Positions 34,451 through 44,265 of a stretch of 64,000 nt of DNA are shown here, in pieces. How positions within the stretch are numbered: the stretch's first letter is position 1; each line of letters opens with the position of its first letter. The position numbers and the translations under genes were made by a program. This stretch comes from Diphasiastrum complanatum. Its lineage: Eukaryota > Streptophyta > Lycopodiopsida > Lycopodiales > Lycopodiaceae. The notes beneath the pieces were generated by a model, which did no database searches, had not been told where the DNA came from, and saw nothing but the letters and a program-made list of their open reading frames with translations. The stretch is taken from contig CM055092.1 in the NCBI GenBank assembly GCA_029204225.1, positions 99,636,651-99,700,650 of the forward strand. Reading direction: 5' to 3'.

Positions 34451-35195
34451 GTAAAGTGGAGATAAATAAAAGTGATGAACAAAAAATGTTGCTTCTCTCT
34501 CACTATAGGATCCAATAATGGTGTGCTACCATCTCCTATGCAAGATCTTGCAACAAACTGTGAGATGATTCTCACTAGCTATCTCAATCTCTCCAAAACT
34601 AGATCTACTTCACATCAAATGATGGAGTATGGGCAAAGTTAGGATCAAACACTCTTAGCACGTGTGAAATACACTAAGAAACCAAATTTGACTCAAATAC
34701 AATGATATTGCATGAAACAAAATGGCTAAGATCTCAAAACAGTGCCTAGATCACATATAGATGAGATTGGTAAGCATTCAACTGTGATTTTGGATCAAAC
34801 AAGCAATCTTTTGACCAAACCAAATGTGTCCACCCAGGTCTAGGTGCCCTACCTAACCCTCTTCAAAATCTTATAACTTTTGATTGGCTCAACCAAATGG
34901 AATGAAACTGATTGCATCAGAAACTAGACAAAAATAGCTTCAAAACAAGCTATCTAGCAAGATTTTTGGATCAAACATGAAAGAGAACTCCCAAACTGAA
35001 ATTGGATGTTCCTCACACGTGTCTGAGCACCTGATTTCGTACAGTACCAGGTCAGACCCAATCAATGTCCTTTTGATCTCTTTTGATCCAAAATTGAACA
35101 AGATAGCTAGGAAAATGGGCCTTGACAATTTCTAGCTCAAGATTGATGAATAGTTTTCACTCAAATGGATCAAAATGCATGGTAACCTTAGGTAG

Positions 35196-35207
35196 GCTCT
35201 GATACCA
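35196..35207 (-). promoter_or_regulatory. Primer-binding site (initiator Met-tRNA) of TR-GAG-like element 1
   Basis: gctctgatacca on the plus strand is TGGTATCAGAGC on the element's strand, directly next to the LTR end (...CAACA). Confidence 0.93.
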
Positions 35208-36026
35208 TGTTGAATTTCACACGTGTGGATTGTCCACTACATGTACTTGTGATCTCCTAAGGTGTGTAGATGCACCAAGATCAAGACTAGATTGAGATTC
35301 AAGATCTATCTTTGATTCTATGGCAAAAACACACTACTACATGCATTCAATCACTTCCAACTCTCACTCACACGTGTGGGAAGTGTTCCAAAAGTATTCT
35401 AAGTAAAAACAAGCTGCTCTCCTCAGGTAGAGAGAGAAAAACCATCATGAGCTCTCGGGTAGAGAGAGAAAGCTAGAAATTCAATGACACTCAAAATCCA
35501 CTCAATCTCAAAATCAATTAGATCCAAAAGGAGGAGTACAATGATACTAATAGATTCATGAGCTACCACTATGCTAACTATGATTGGATCACACTTTGCC
35601 ACCTCTTAATCCTATTGGACCATTGATCCATGCACCTCTAAATTCTATTGGACTATATTCAAGCACACCTCAATTTTCTATTGGACCTCACAAGGTTCCA
35701 CCTCTAAATCCTATTGGACCTCTTAATCTTCATAAAACAAAAGCATGACACTTGTCTACACTCTAATTGGCACAAGTTTGGCTCTATTTTGGCTCAATAG
35801 TGGCATTACAAGTGGAAATGGATAATTTGCCATCTATGCCAAATTTGATCCTATCAACATCCTACACCTAAATGCTTGACTATGAAATTCAAGGAGACCC
35901 CTATATCAAACATTTTGATTTACTTTACAATTCTCCACACGTGGGAACATCCTCCACACATGTGAGATTCACTTACAAACTTCTATCATAAAAAATACCA
36001 AGCTAAATTTTTGCCAATTTCTCACA
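35208..36026 (-). repeat. 5' LTR of the TR-GAG-like element 1
   Basis: Near-identical to 30936-31755, with one 1-bp indel and about nine substitutions noted by eye, including clusters at the gctgctctcctcagg and attcaaggag segments. Confidence 0.93.
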
Positions 36027-38370
36027 GTTTTGGATGTAGATATTTTCATGTATCATCTTTCCAGTAAACTTTGATTGAAATTTATAATTTCTTTTAAAGA
36101 AGGGGTGTAGTGGTGGAATAAAATTCTATTTGGAAATCTGTAGGTTACGTAGTTTCGGAAGAGAACCAACTGTGTATAGAAATGAGATTTGGTCTGAATT
36201 TCGGATAGATTCAAAATAAGATACCTCATTGGACTTTTTGAAAAAGAGGAATTCTCTAGGGATTGTGTGGACAATCTAGAACTAGAACACATTTGATATT
36301 TGAATTATTATCTATAAGTAGTACAATGAAAGGTCAAAGATTACTAATTCCATGTTGGAATAGAAGTAAGTGTGATCAAAATTTAAGTTGAGAGTTATGT
36401 ATTGGATCAACCTAATCCTAGTTTTAGTACTAGGATCCGTGAGGGGTTGATTGAGTGGAATAAATTATGTAATTAGAAGGTAAATTGGATTGGCAAATTG
36501 TTGAGAGGGAATCTTATTTGTCTTAGAGATTTTATGGATATCTTATTTACTTATGAGAAATAGAAAATCTTTCGTAGCTGAGTTACAAGATCTCAATGAG
36601 ATATGTGAGTAACATATGTGGGTTATGGAGGAATCTGCTAGATAAAAATGTGTTTATGTGTTGTGGGTCATAGTGAGATTATTCACATATGTGCACGATT
36701 GATCTTGTATGAATCTATTGTGTATTCCTGGTTACTAGAGTTATTTGGTGCACTTAACCTAGTCCGTAAACATAGACATATGATCAAGTATTGTTTTGAC
36801 AGATACTTGTAGAGTTAACAAATCTTTGTATAGAAGATTTAAGGATTAACTTATAAATGATTTGGATAAGGATCTAGATGGGGTGTTATGCTAGTAAAAT
36901 TAAGATCTGCACCTAGACATTTGAGATTTTTGAATCATTGGCAATTAACTTGAGTAGTTCATTACTCCATGATGAAGTTAATTGGTAAAACAATCAGTGT
37001 GATGAGAATTCATTATAAACTGATAGTTTTGTTTTATATTGCTTGTAAGACGCATGATTAGTGAATCATTTGGATTCATCAGTTAAAATTATGTGCATTG
37101 GATATACAATATTCTTGAGATAGAGTATTTCTTAGCTAAGAAATAAACTCAGCTCATTAGTGATTGTATCCCAGAGTGCTCAATTGGATAACGAAAATCA
37201 TAATGAATCTAAGAATAATAACTGAATTGATATTCAACAGAACTTTAGGTATCTAGATTTGATTTTAGATTGTAATCTAAATTTTTTTGTAGTTGAAGAT
37301 GATTGTCATTTTGGTATGCGTTCAGTCTTTAATTACTAGTGGTTTATAGAACTTGAATCATGCACTTCCGTTAAGGAATTCTGTTTGAAAAATATTTCTA
37401 AATCCAATATCTTTTTAGTGGAAAGATTTTGGAATGATTCTTACTTTTCTCGAGTTATGTTGGACATATGCTCCAGTATCCTATAAATGATTATGGTTTT
37501 GGAATCCAAAAACTTATGATTGACGAATCATACGAATCTAAATATTTATGATTGACAGATCATAAATAGATACTTAATTATTGTTAGAGGATTATATGAA
37601 ATTGAGATGATTCTCAAGTGTGATGATTAAAATGGAGTAAGAATTTGAATCTCTCTACTCTAGTATTTATCTGAGAACCTATGGATCTCACAGACATTAT
37701 TTTATTTATCTAGTGGGTGCTATTCTGCTACAGTTTATGGTATGTAGATGCTTGAGTACAGTTCTTCATTTGACTGGATCTCCAGATATCCTAGGAGACA
37801 GACAAGTCTATTAAGATAAATGAATGTTATTTTCTTGTATTTGGTGTTACAAACAGGAGCATTTAACTCAAAAGAGTATCTGGAATACTCAGAGTTGAGT
37901 TTTAATCATTCTATATCTTAATGATTCTCATAGAGATTCTAGTTGAATGAATTATTATATCTTAGAATTAGATTCTAAAGATAGTTGTACTTGGAAGTTT
38001 TTTTATGAATTATCTGCAGAGGTTGTGGATAATTTCAGATTGTAATTATTATTACTCTAAATCTCCTAAGTAAGGGAATATTTCACTCAGTGATTCATGT
38101 AAGTGTTTTACATGAAGGTGATGTTACTAACTTGTCTTGAGTGTAACCATGTTGAGAAAATATATCTCTTAATGTACTTTTTCAAACTAGAGTTTGTACT
38201 CCAGAACAGAAATTAACGGTTGAAAACAGTTTTTCTCAGAGTACTTATTTGATATGAAAGTCAGATTAAGGATAATGATTTTCTCAGTTAATCCTGAAAG
38301 TTAAAAGAACTGCATTTCTTTCTTGTTTTGAGGAGCTTCTAAGAATAAAAGCAGTTTAAGGAGGGAAGAA

Positions 38371-38853
38371 TGTCATGGCCATATTCAGTAAGGACCTGGA
38401 ATAGTCCTAATATGGTAGATTGGCCCTCCGGTATTCGAGATTGTTGGTCACGCCATGATTTAATTACATGTCAAGGCTAGTTTGTGACTAATAACCTTGA
38501 GAGGACCCAGACACCCCAATTGAGACATATGGAGTATTGCATGTCTGTGTCATGGATATAGACATGAGGAATGCATGAAGAGATGAGACCTATTTATAGT
38601 TGACCTGCATGGGGGTTGCATGGTTTCAAAAATGCACAGGACTCTACTCTCTATATAATGAGGTAGGGATTCTCCCGTCGACATATTGGAGTTTAGGTTA
38701 CCAATTTCTCTCTTCTCCTCTTGCTTCACATGGCATGGCTTGGGGGCTAGATCCAGGTGTTGATCTAGGATTGGCTGGGCGGGTTGGCTCCATTGTCTCT
38801 CTTATTGTGTTCTCCTATCCTCATCTTGGAGGTATTCCTTTAGGGTCAATACA
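38371..38853 (+). repeat. 3' LTR of LARD copy B, 483 bp
   Basis: Starts TGTCATGGCC right after the purine tract and ends GTCAATACA. A TATA-like ctatttatag lies near 38590. It matches both pieces of the copy A LTR and supplies the segment missing there. Confidence 0.88.
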
Positions 38854-39207
38854 CTTATTCTTGTCATTTTGGTCTTGTTGGTCCCAAGGAGTGAATAAGT
38901 TGTGGCCAAAATATTTGAGTGCAAGCTTGTGCATCATATTGATGACGACGTTTCTCTTAGTATCTTTGATGATGGAACCATTATCTCCTAAATTATAGAA
39001 TAAATTGTATAATTCCTCCAATGGGATATCCATCGAAGGATTACCTCTATTGGACTCTTCTTCCAAAAGACAAAAATGTTTCAATCTTTGTCTCTCTTTG
39101 GGATATAGTGAACCATGAAAGTCTGCAATCCGATAGGAACCAGATCCTCCTCCTCCACTACAAGAGGATCTTGGTCTTCTCCTAGAACCACTACCACTAG
39201 AAGACAT
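38854..39207 (-). pseudogene. N-terminal part of an unrecognised protein, cut by LARD copy B
   Basis: The frame begins at an ATG (39207) with a low-complexity SSSGSGSRRRPRSSCSGGGG start, then YRIADFHGSLYPKERQRLK, FCLLEEESNRGNPSMDIPLE, ELYNLFYNLGDNGSIIKD, VVINMMHKLALKYFGHNLF and TPWDQQDQNDKNK. There the LTR end interrupts the reading; what follows in frame (CIDPKGIPPR) is LTR sequence. About 118 codons survive. A (GT)n tract lies directly before the ATG. I do not recognise the family. It is on the same strand as the methyltransferase remnant on the other side of LARD B, so it could be that gene's 5' part, but nothing proves it. Confidence 0.45.
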
Positions 39208-39378
39208 TGTGTGTGTGTGTGTGTGTGTGTGCGTGTGTGTAGAGAGAGACAGAGAGACATAGAGAGAGAGAGAAAGATAAAAGCTTAACAAATGGAAAGA
39301 AATAACGAGACTTGAGAGAAAAAAAGAGCTTGAGAAAGAGAGAGCTTAAGAAAAATAAAACTTCAAATTTTGTGTGTT

Positions 39379-39411
<33 letters not shown>

Positions 39412-39485
39412 TGAAAGCTTAACAAATGGAAAGAAACAAAGGGAGCTTGAGAAAGGGAGAGCTTAAAAAATATAAAACTTCAAAT

Positions 39486-39559
<74 letters not shown>

Positions 39560-39560
39560 G
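39208..39560 (+). repeat. Tandem block of about 135-145 bp with GT/GA/AT microsatellites
   Basis: A unit beginning aaagcttaacaaatggaaagaaa starts at about 39280 and 39414, and a third start (aaagcttaatca) at about 39557. Each carries gagcttgagaaag and a (GT)n tract. The tracts end differently: GT then AGAG at 39210-39280, GT then GAGA at 39370-39411, GT then (AT)n at 39485-39555. Confidence 0.85.
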
Positions 39561-40056
39561 CTTAATCACTAACACAATGAAAACAAAACCACGCATGGCA
39601 AAAATAAAAAAGTTTTTTTAGTACTGTCGTACTCTCATGGCCTGCAAGATATCAAAATGCAAATTTTTTTGTGTCCACGACGTGAAAGGAGTTGAAATCT
39701 AATTGTGTGCAAAAAAAAAATCATTACTTTAGTGATTTAAAAAAAGGATGCGAGTTGATTTAAAAAATTAAAAAAATTAAATGTCTTGTCTCGTTCTTTT
39801 AAGGACAACAAGTGAAAGTGAGACAAGACATTTATTTTTTTTATCTTAGAGGACAACTATAATCAAAATAATAAGACATTAAACTTAAGTAATTTAAACA
39901 ATTCTGTTAAAAATTATAAAAGAATAAAGAATAGTTTGACATGTTTTAAATTTTTTTAATTTTTTTGATGTTAGTGACATGTAAGGAAATTGTCGAGGAC
40001 TTGTGCACCCACTCGAGCTCGTGGCTCAAAGTGGTCGTTCTCCAGGGGGTCCTGGT
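39561..40056. other. AT-rich spacer with a 14-bp inverted repeat
   Basis: AAATGTCTTGTCTC (39779-39792) and GAGACAAGACATTT (39820-39833) are perfect complements around a 27-base loop. No gene. Might be a foldback or MITE remnant. Confidence 0.55.
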
Positions 40057-40698
40057 TGTTGGAATTCGATGCTCGGCCTCAAATCCATTCATTAATAAGC
40101 ATCCTAAAAGCTGTACAAAATCCATAAAAAAGAAGGCTTGAATTTTGAACAGAAGATTGAAAAATTTAGGATCAAAATTCCTAGAATTTTTTGATACCGG
40201 ATCGACATAAAAAATCCATAATTTTTTACAGTATATATTTTTGAGTCATTGTACATTTTTTGATACATTGTAAATTTCGATATTGTCGGTTAGAAATCTG
40301 ATCTGCATTAACAGTCTACCTACTTTGTAATTCAAAAGTGGTTGTAATTAATGAGCCAGATAGGATTTAATGCTAATTAGATATTTAGCAATTAGAAGAT
40401 ATTTTGTAATAGACAAATAAACTATGGATATGAAGTTAGTTAAGACTTAATCTTCATCAAAAAGCTTTGAATTTCTATAGCCAGTGTTTATCACGCTTAA
40501 CTAGCTGAAGTTACTATTTCAAGCAATTGTACTCGTTTGTTAATATTAATCAGAGTGCAATTTCAGTCCTACTACTGTATCGTTTCATTGTGCATCTATA
40601 AATCATTCATTTTGAACGATCTGTTGCTAAGTGTGGCGCTTCCAATCCTACACCAAGCTCGCTCATCAGTTTCTGCTCATTCTTACTAATTTTCGTCA
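40057..40698 (+). repeat. Copia 5' LTR, 642 bp
   Basis: Starts TGTTGGAATTCG and ends TTTTCGTCA, with TGGTATCAGAGTGAGC immediately after as primer-binding site. Only one LTR is found in the window. Confidence 0.75.
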
Positions 40699-40712
40699 TG
40701 GTATCAGAGTGA
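40699..40712 (+). promoter_or_regulatory. Primer-binding site (Met-tRNA-like)
   Basis: TGGTATCAGAGTGA follows the LTR end with no gap. It differs from the canonical site only after TGGTATCAGAG. Confidence 0.8.
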
Positions 40713-40829
40713 GCATTTTAGTAATCTGTTTTTTTTTTATTGCGGATTATTAGTCGTGTTTCTATCAAGACAACGTTTTAACAAGCGCACAACAAACAAT
40801 ATTCCAAAATTGTTGTTACTACCAAAGAT

Positions 40830-41911
40830 CTCGCTCAACCAAAATGAATCTGTCTTTTCTAATCGAGAGACTCGATGGAGAGAACTATTGTCTCTAGAAG
40901 CTAAAAATGAAAGTCATGTTATCAGCCAAGGAACTGTGGGACGCTGTTGATGGCACAAAAGTCAAGCCAGAAGGTGATGCATCCATTATCACCAAATGGA
41001 AACTGAGAGATGGCAATCACTCTCAATATCAAGGATACATAGATAATTCCCATACGTAATGCTCAGATAGGAGATGCATGGGACATTCTAGCATCCCTAC
41101 ATGATATCAAGAATGTTTATACTTCCAAGTTACATTTGACGAATAAATTTTTCAACCTAAAGATGTCTGAAGTAGAAAGTGTTACAAGTCATATGAACAC
41201 TTTCAACAATCTTATGGAGTAAATGGCTGCAATCGACTCAATCATTGAAGATTCTGATGCTATTATGAATCTACTATCGAGTCTACCTGAAGCCTATAAA
41301 AATTGGATCATGATAATTTTGACCCAAGAGCAAATCACTCTATCAAGAGAAATTTTGATGTTTCTACAAGAGGAAATCAGAAAATCTACATCCTCCTCAG
41401 GCTCAGGGTTGGATCCTCAAGCTCTATATTCAAAAAATTAGAAGTTCAGATCGAAAAAGAAGAGCAATATGCAGCCAGGGTCGAATTTTGGCTCTGGGTC
41501 GAATTTTGACTCAGGGTCCAATTTGAACCCTTCATCTTTCCAACCAAAGTAGAAACTTTTCTGCAGATACTGCAAGAAAACTGTACATGAAATCAAGGAC
41601 TGCAAAACGTTGAAATATAACAATGAGAAAAAGTAGTACCAACAACAAGCACATAAGACCAAACAACATGATATCGATTCCTGATATCTCGATTCTAGAG
41701 CAACACAACATATGACTCACCACCAAGACTGGTTAAAATATTATAAATCTTTCAGCCACTCTCGAGTTGTGCAACTAGGAGACAACTCATCACATTCTAT
41801 CCATGGTGAAGGAATAGTAAGGATCGAATTTCAAAAGGGTGATGTCAAGTTGCTGTCCAATGTTCTCCATGTACCAAATCTGACCAAGAACCTACTCTTA
41901 GTTAGCATAAT
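40830..41911 (+). pseudogene. Copia Gag-protease pseudogene
   Basis: Broken frames follow one another: IERLDGENYCL (Gag start), LKMKVMLSAKELWDAVDG, KWKLRDG, then AIMNLLSSLPEAYKNW and QITLSREILMFLQEEIRK. The zinc knuckle CRYCKKTVHEIKDC and protease YLDSRATQHM follow, with VVQLGDNSSHSIHGEGIVRI and NVLHVPNLTKNLLLVS after them. The protease motif reads D-S-R rather than the usual D-S-G, as in the related fragment at 49440. Several frameshifts and stops make it nonfunctional. It is cut at 41911 by the TRIM. The Gag part is duplicated at 51933-52370. Confidence 0.9.
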
Positions 41912-42194
41912 TGTGAAAACGTTTTACACTTGGTGTGTGTGGTCAGGCTAGGGATTGAACATAGGACTTCCCCCATTCAAGTGGGGTGCTCTACCACTAA
42001 GCTACCCGTCCATCTGTGTTCCAAGAGTGTTGTGCAAGGTCTATAGCCTTGACACTTTCTAACACTCCCCCTCAAGGCATAGCCTTGTTTAGCTACTACC
42101 CGCCTAAACCACACCCACAACCATGGCTCTGATACCATGTGAAAAGTTTTTATACTAGGTGTGTGTCAGGCTAGGTTTTGAATCTAGGATCTCC
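41912..42194 (-). mobile_element. TRIM (miniature LTR element) whose LTR holds a tRNA-like sequence
   Basis: The left LTR is 41912-42064 (153 bp, TGTGAAAACG...TTTCTAACA on the plus strand, so TG...CA both ways). The internal part is only 73 bp (42065-42137). On the minus strand the internal part opens with TGGTATCAGAGCCA (42124-42137), a strong initiator Met-tRNA primer-binding site abutting the right LTR. It closes with a purine tract, TTGAGGGGGAG, abutting the left LTR. The right LTR (42138 to about 42194) is truncated after ggatctcc, where DUF4216-coding DNA begins. LTR, PBS and PPT without coding sequence, and a total under 400 bp, define a TRIM. A decayed relative lies at 52371-52486. 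Confidence 0.8.
41941..42011 (-). other. tRNA-like cloverleaf (71 nt) inside the TRIM LTR
   Basis: Minus strand: acceptor GGACGGG / CCTGACC pairs at 6 of 7 positions counting one G-T, with T8-A9. The D arm is GCTT-AGTGGTA-GAGC. The anticodon arm is CCCCA-CTTGAAT-GGGGG with T33 and A37. The variable loop is AAGTC. The T arm is CTATG-TTCAATC-CCTAG with one mismatch. A-box TAGCTTAGTGGTAGAGC and B-box TTCAATC are in place for RNA polymerase III. The anticodon position would read TGA, but there is no long variable arm, so it is not an ordinary tRNA-Ser gene. It is best read as a tRNA-derived module of the element. Confidence 0.75.
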
Positions 42195-42829
42195 ATGAAG
42201 TGTGTTTTGGTGAAAATGGTAAATATTTTTTGTTTGATGTGAAATAGTTCAAAATCAATTATCAAGAGTCAAATGCAACCGTGAAAAGAGATCGTAGTGG
42301 ATTTTTTGCTATCGATTCAACCAAGACATTAAGCATGAATTTTTCAAACACATTGGTGCTGCCTCATCATTGTGAACAAGTGTGTCACATGAGTTTGACA
42401 TCCATTTTTTCTCAATCATAATCAGTAATATACAGTATTTCAATGCAATTTCATGACATTATTGGAACAAATTTTTTAACTTAACATTGTTAAATGTGCA
42501 GGTATTTTTTCAACCAGATCCACTAAACAACAAGTGGTGATATGTTGTTCGAGTTAGCCATGAGCAAGACATGTATTTGAAAATGGATACATTGAGAATG
42601 AAATGGAGGACTTGAATATTGACAACACAAACATGGACGTTGATGAGGATATAGAAATATCTCCAAGTTTTTTTAATATTATAGAAAATACTATAAATGA
42701 ATCGAATGATTCTGACACAAACGACAATATTGAGAGAGTCCGATTACTATAGCACTGATGATGAAATTCATCTAAGCGGGGATGAGTTGCAAGATGTACT
42801 GGCTGATGAATTTGAATCTTGTTATGATG

Positions 42830-42833
<4 letters not shown>
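42195..42833 (+). pseudogene. CACTA-type DUF4216 protein fragment, copy 1
   Basis: DUF4216 proteins are encoded by plant En/Spm (CACTA) transposons. The frame reads KVCFGENGKYFLFDVK (stop), FKINYQGSNATVKRDRSGFF, AIDSTKTLSM and LPHHCEQ. A GT at 42373 and acceptor gtgcag| at about 42492 join to VFFQPDPLNNKW and YVVRVSHEQDMYLK, which matches the DUF4216 end pattern ('QVFY..D....W..VVR..PRDMY'). An acidic tail follows in another frame (MEDLNIDNTNMDVDEDIEIS). One stop replaces the Trp of 'VKWF', and frames shift, so it is dead. Copy 2 at 52488-53108 keeps DVKWF. Confidence 0.65.
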
Positions 42834-42863
<30 letters not shown>

Positions 42864-43420
42864 CACTACCATTTATGTGATAAAATAATAGTTTGCATAA
42901 TTATTGCATCTCTATAATGCGTTCTTGTATTTTTCAAATTCATCTTGAGTTCTATCTGGCAATCACTTATGATTCATTTTAAATCAAATGCTTTCACTGC
43001 AATCTATATCTTATTAAAGATCTACCGAAAATTGATTGACCAAATAAGACAATTAGTAAACATACATTGATCATTTATATATGCTTAAAAAATAATTTTC
43101 TTTTGAAACATCCTTACTATACTAAAAATCTATATATTAAAACAATATCTTCATATCTTCACTTTGGTTGAAATAACTTTTCTTTTCAAATAAGAAAAAA
43201 AACTGTAGATATATTCTTGTTGGTTTCGATATTCTTTCTTTGCTTGTTTGCTAACATTGCTTTTTGTTCATCAACAAATTTTTGGAACATAATAATTTCG
43301 TCATAGCATAATAATTTGACATCATGATCATTTGATTTTTAGCTCAAAATCATGATCACATAATAATCATTTTATTATTAGTCAACACTTATTTAAAATC
43401 TCAAAAGAAGTATTATTCAA
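42834..43420. other. AT-rich spacer, 3' part of the CACTA remnant
   Basis: Begins with a (TA)n run (about 42838-42863) and is collinear with 53117-53960. No gene. Confidence 0.5.
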
Positions 43421-43439
43421 ATTAATCCAACTTATTGGA

Positions 43440-43650
43440 ATTTTCTGAAAATTTGCCACGCGTGGCAAATCTCCATAATTACACTTTGAGTGAAAGTTGG
43501 TTAAATAACAGCCATGCGTGGCACTTCCACACATGGCTCAACCATGACAATCACTTTATTACTAGACCCCACTTCCAGCCTGGATTTTCTCGGAGTACTT
43601 TGGCGTGGATGTGCCACGCATGGCAGAGCCACACAAAAGTCTCATATATA
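43440..43650. repeat. Subterminal palindromic repeats of the CACTA remnant
   Basis: A perfect 20-bp palindrome ATTTGCCACGCGTGGCAAAT occupies 43451-43470. Imperfect relatives occur at about 43510-43540 (AGCCATGCGTGG / CCACACATGGCT) and 43610-43637 (TGCCACGCATGGCA, then gagccacac). Clustered short inverted motifs near the end are typical of CACTA transposons, where the transposon's own binding protein attaches. The terminal CACTA sequence itself is not seen. Confidence 0.6.
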
Positions 43651-43990
43651 CTGTTAAAATATCCCACACTTTTTTGTAGGTGGTACTAGTTGATCCGTGA
43701 TCAATCCGAGTGTCCTTCAGATTCAAGAATACAATGGCAAGTGCTTTGCCATCCTTTGCTTCCCATGTTAGGAGCACTTCTAGTTCCGCCGGTCTGGCTA
43801 TCGAACCATTTTTGTATCCCCATAGCTTCTTTTCGATCAAGATCATCCTCATCTTGAATTTGCACGTGGAAATCATCTCTGTTGAACATTTTGATCAAGT
43901 GGATCTCAGAGGTTGAACCTTCCATAGTGATCGAAGAACAGAGATTGAACACAAATAAAATATAAACTAGCTTTGAAAACAAGAACTTAT
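43650..43990 (-). pseudogene. Copia Gag N-terminal fragment
   Basis: The minus-strand ATG near 43925 gives MEGSTSEIHLIKMFNRDDFH. After a frameshift come FKMRMILIEKKLWGY, AKDGKALAIVFLNLKDTRID and STTYKKVWDIL, the Copia Gag pattern ('W...M...L....LW.V', 'A...I...L', 'KEVWD.L'). It is cut at about 43650 by the CACTA remnant. Confidence 0.8.
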
Positions 43991-44032
43991 TAGGTTCCTT
44001 TTATATTCTAGACTATAGTAAATCCAACAACC

Positions 44033-44126
44033 TGCTTTGATACCACTGTTGTGAATGTGGCTTTGATATCACTAATGTAAAATGTGTCTCTGATACCACT
44101 GATGGTGATGTGGCTCTGATACCACT
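44033..44126 (-). promoter_or_regulatory. Four-fold tandem array of Met-tRNA primer-binding sites
   Basis: gctctgataccact-like units occur at 44034, 44059, 44087 and 44112, spaced about 26 bp. On the element's strand they read AGTGGTATCAGAGCC with small changes. An element needs only one such site, so the 26-bp unit has been amplified between LTR and Gag. Confidence 0.8.
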
Positions 44127-44199
44127 GTGATGGTAAGCATTGATAAGCACATGATCCTACTTATAAATACAAATCAATTGCTATCCTGAGTCTTGAATC

Positions 44200-44265
<66 letters not shown>

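Larger units (their letters stand above)
30936..36026 (-). mobile_element. Complete nonautonomous Copia derivative (TR-GAG-like), recent insertion
   Basis: Both LTRs are full length (30936-31755 and 35208-36026, about 820 bp) and differ at about ten positions by eye. The 5-bp target duplication GTTTT flanks it at 30931-30935 and 36027-36031. The primer-binding site is next to the 5' LTR (35196-35207, minus strand), and the purine tract ttttttgaggag is next to the 3' LTR. It encodes Gag with zinc knuckle and protease, a remnant of integrase C-terminus, and an unknown downstream frame, but no integrase core, reverse transcriptase or RNase H. Proteins for transposition must come from an autonomous relative. 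The class matches the described TR-GAG elements. Confidence 0.92.
29131..38853 (+). mobile_element. LARD copy B: noncoding LTR retrotransposon, 5' truncated, with nested insertion
   Basis: The left edge begins inside the family's internal region (taggatggaagcaagctctac, matching 12332 in copy A), so the 5' LTR is absent. Internal sequence runs 29131-30930 and 36032-38370, interrupted by the complete Copia derivative at 30936-36026. Removing that element and one target repeat restores collinearity with copy A: gacctgttttggatgtagatattttc versus gacttttcttggatttggatattttc. A purine tract (aaggagggaagaa) precedes the 3' LTR at 38371-38853. Internal length is about 4.1 kb with no gag or pol frame. 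This fits the LARD class (large retrotransposon derivatives). Confidence 0.75.

Noticed and set aside
38600-38998. Plus-strand frame of about 130 codons at the LARD LTR
   Set aside because: It lies in LTR sequence and runs out across the LTR edge into the opposite strand of another gene. No homology recognised.
41941-42011. A functional tRNA-Ser(UGA) gene
   Set aside because: The anticodon position reads TGA, but there is no class II variable arm and the stems have mismatches. It sits inside an LTR, so it is annotated as a tRNA-like module.
44033-44126. CRISPR-like array (four short repeats at about 26-bp spacing)
   Set aside because: The repeats are Met-tRNA primer sites next to Copia Gag in a plant genome, with no variable spacers of constant size.
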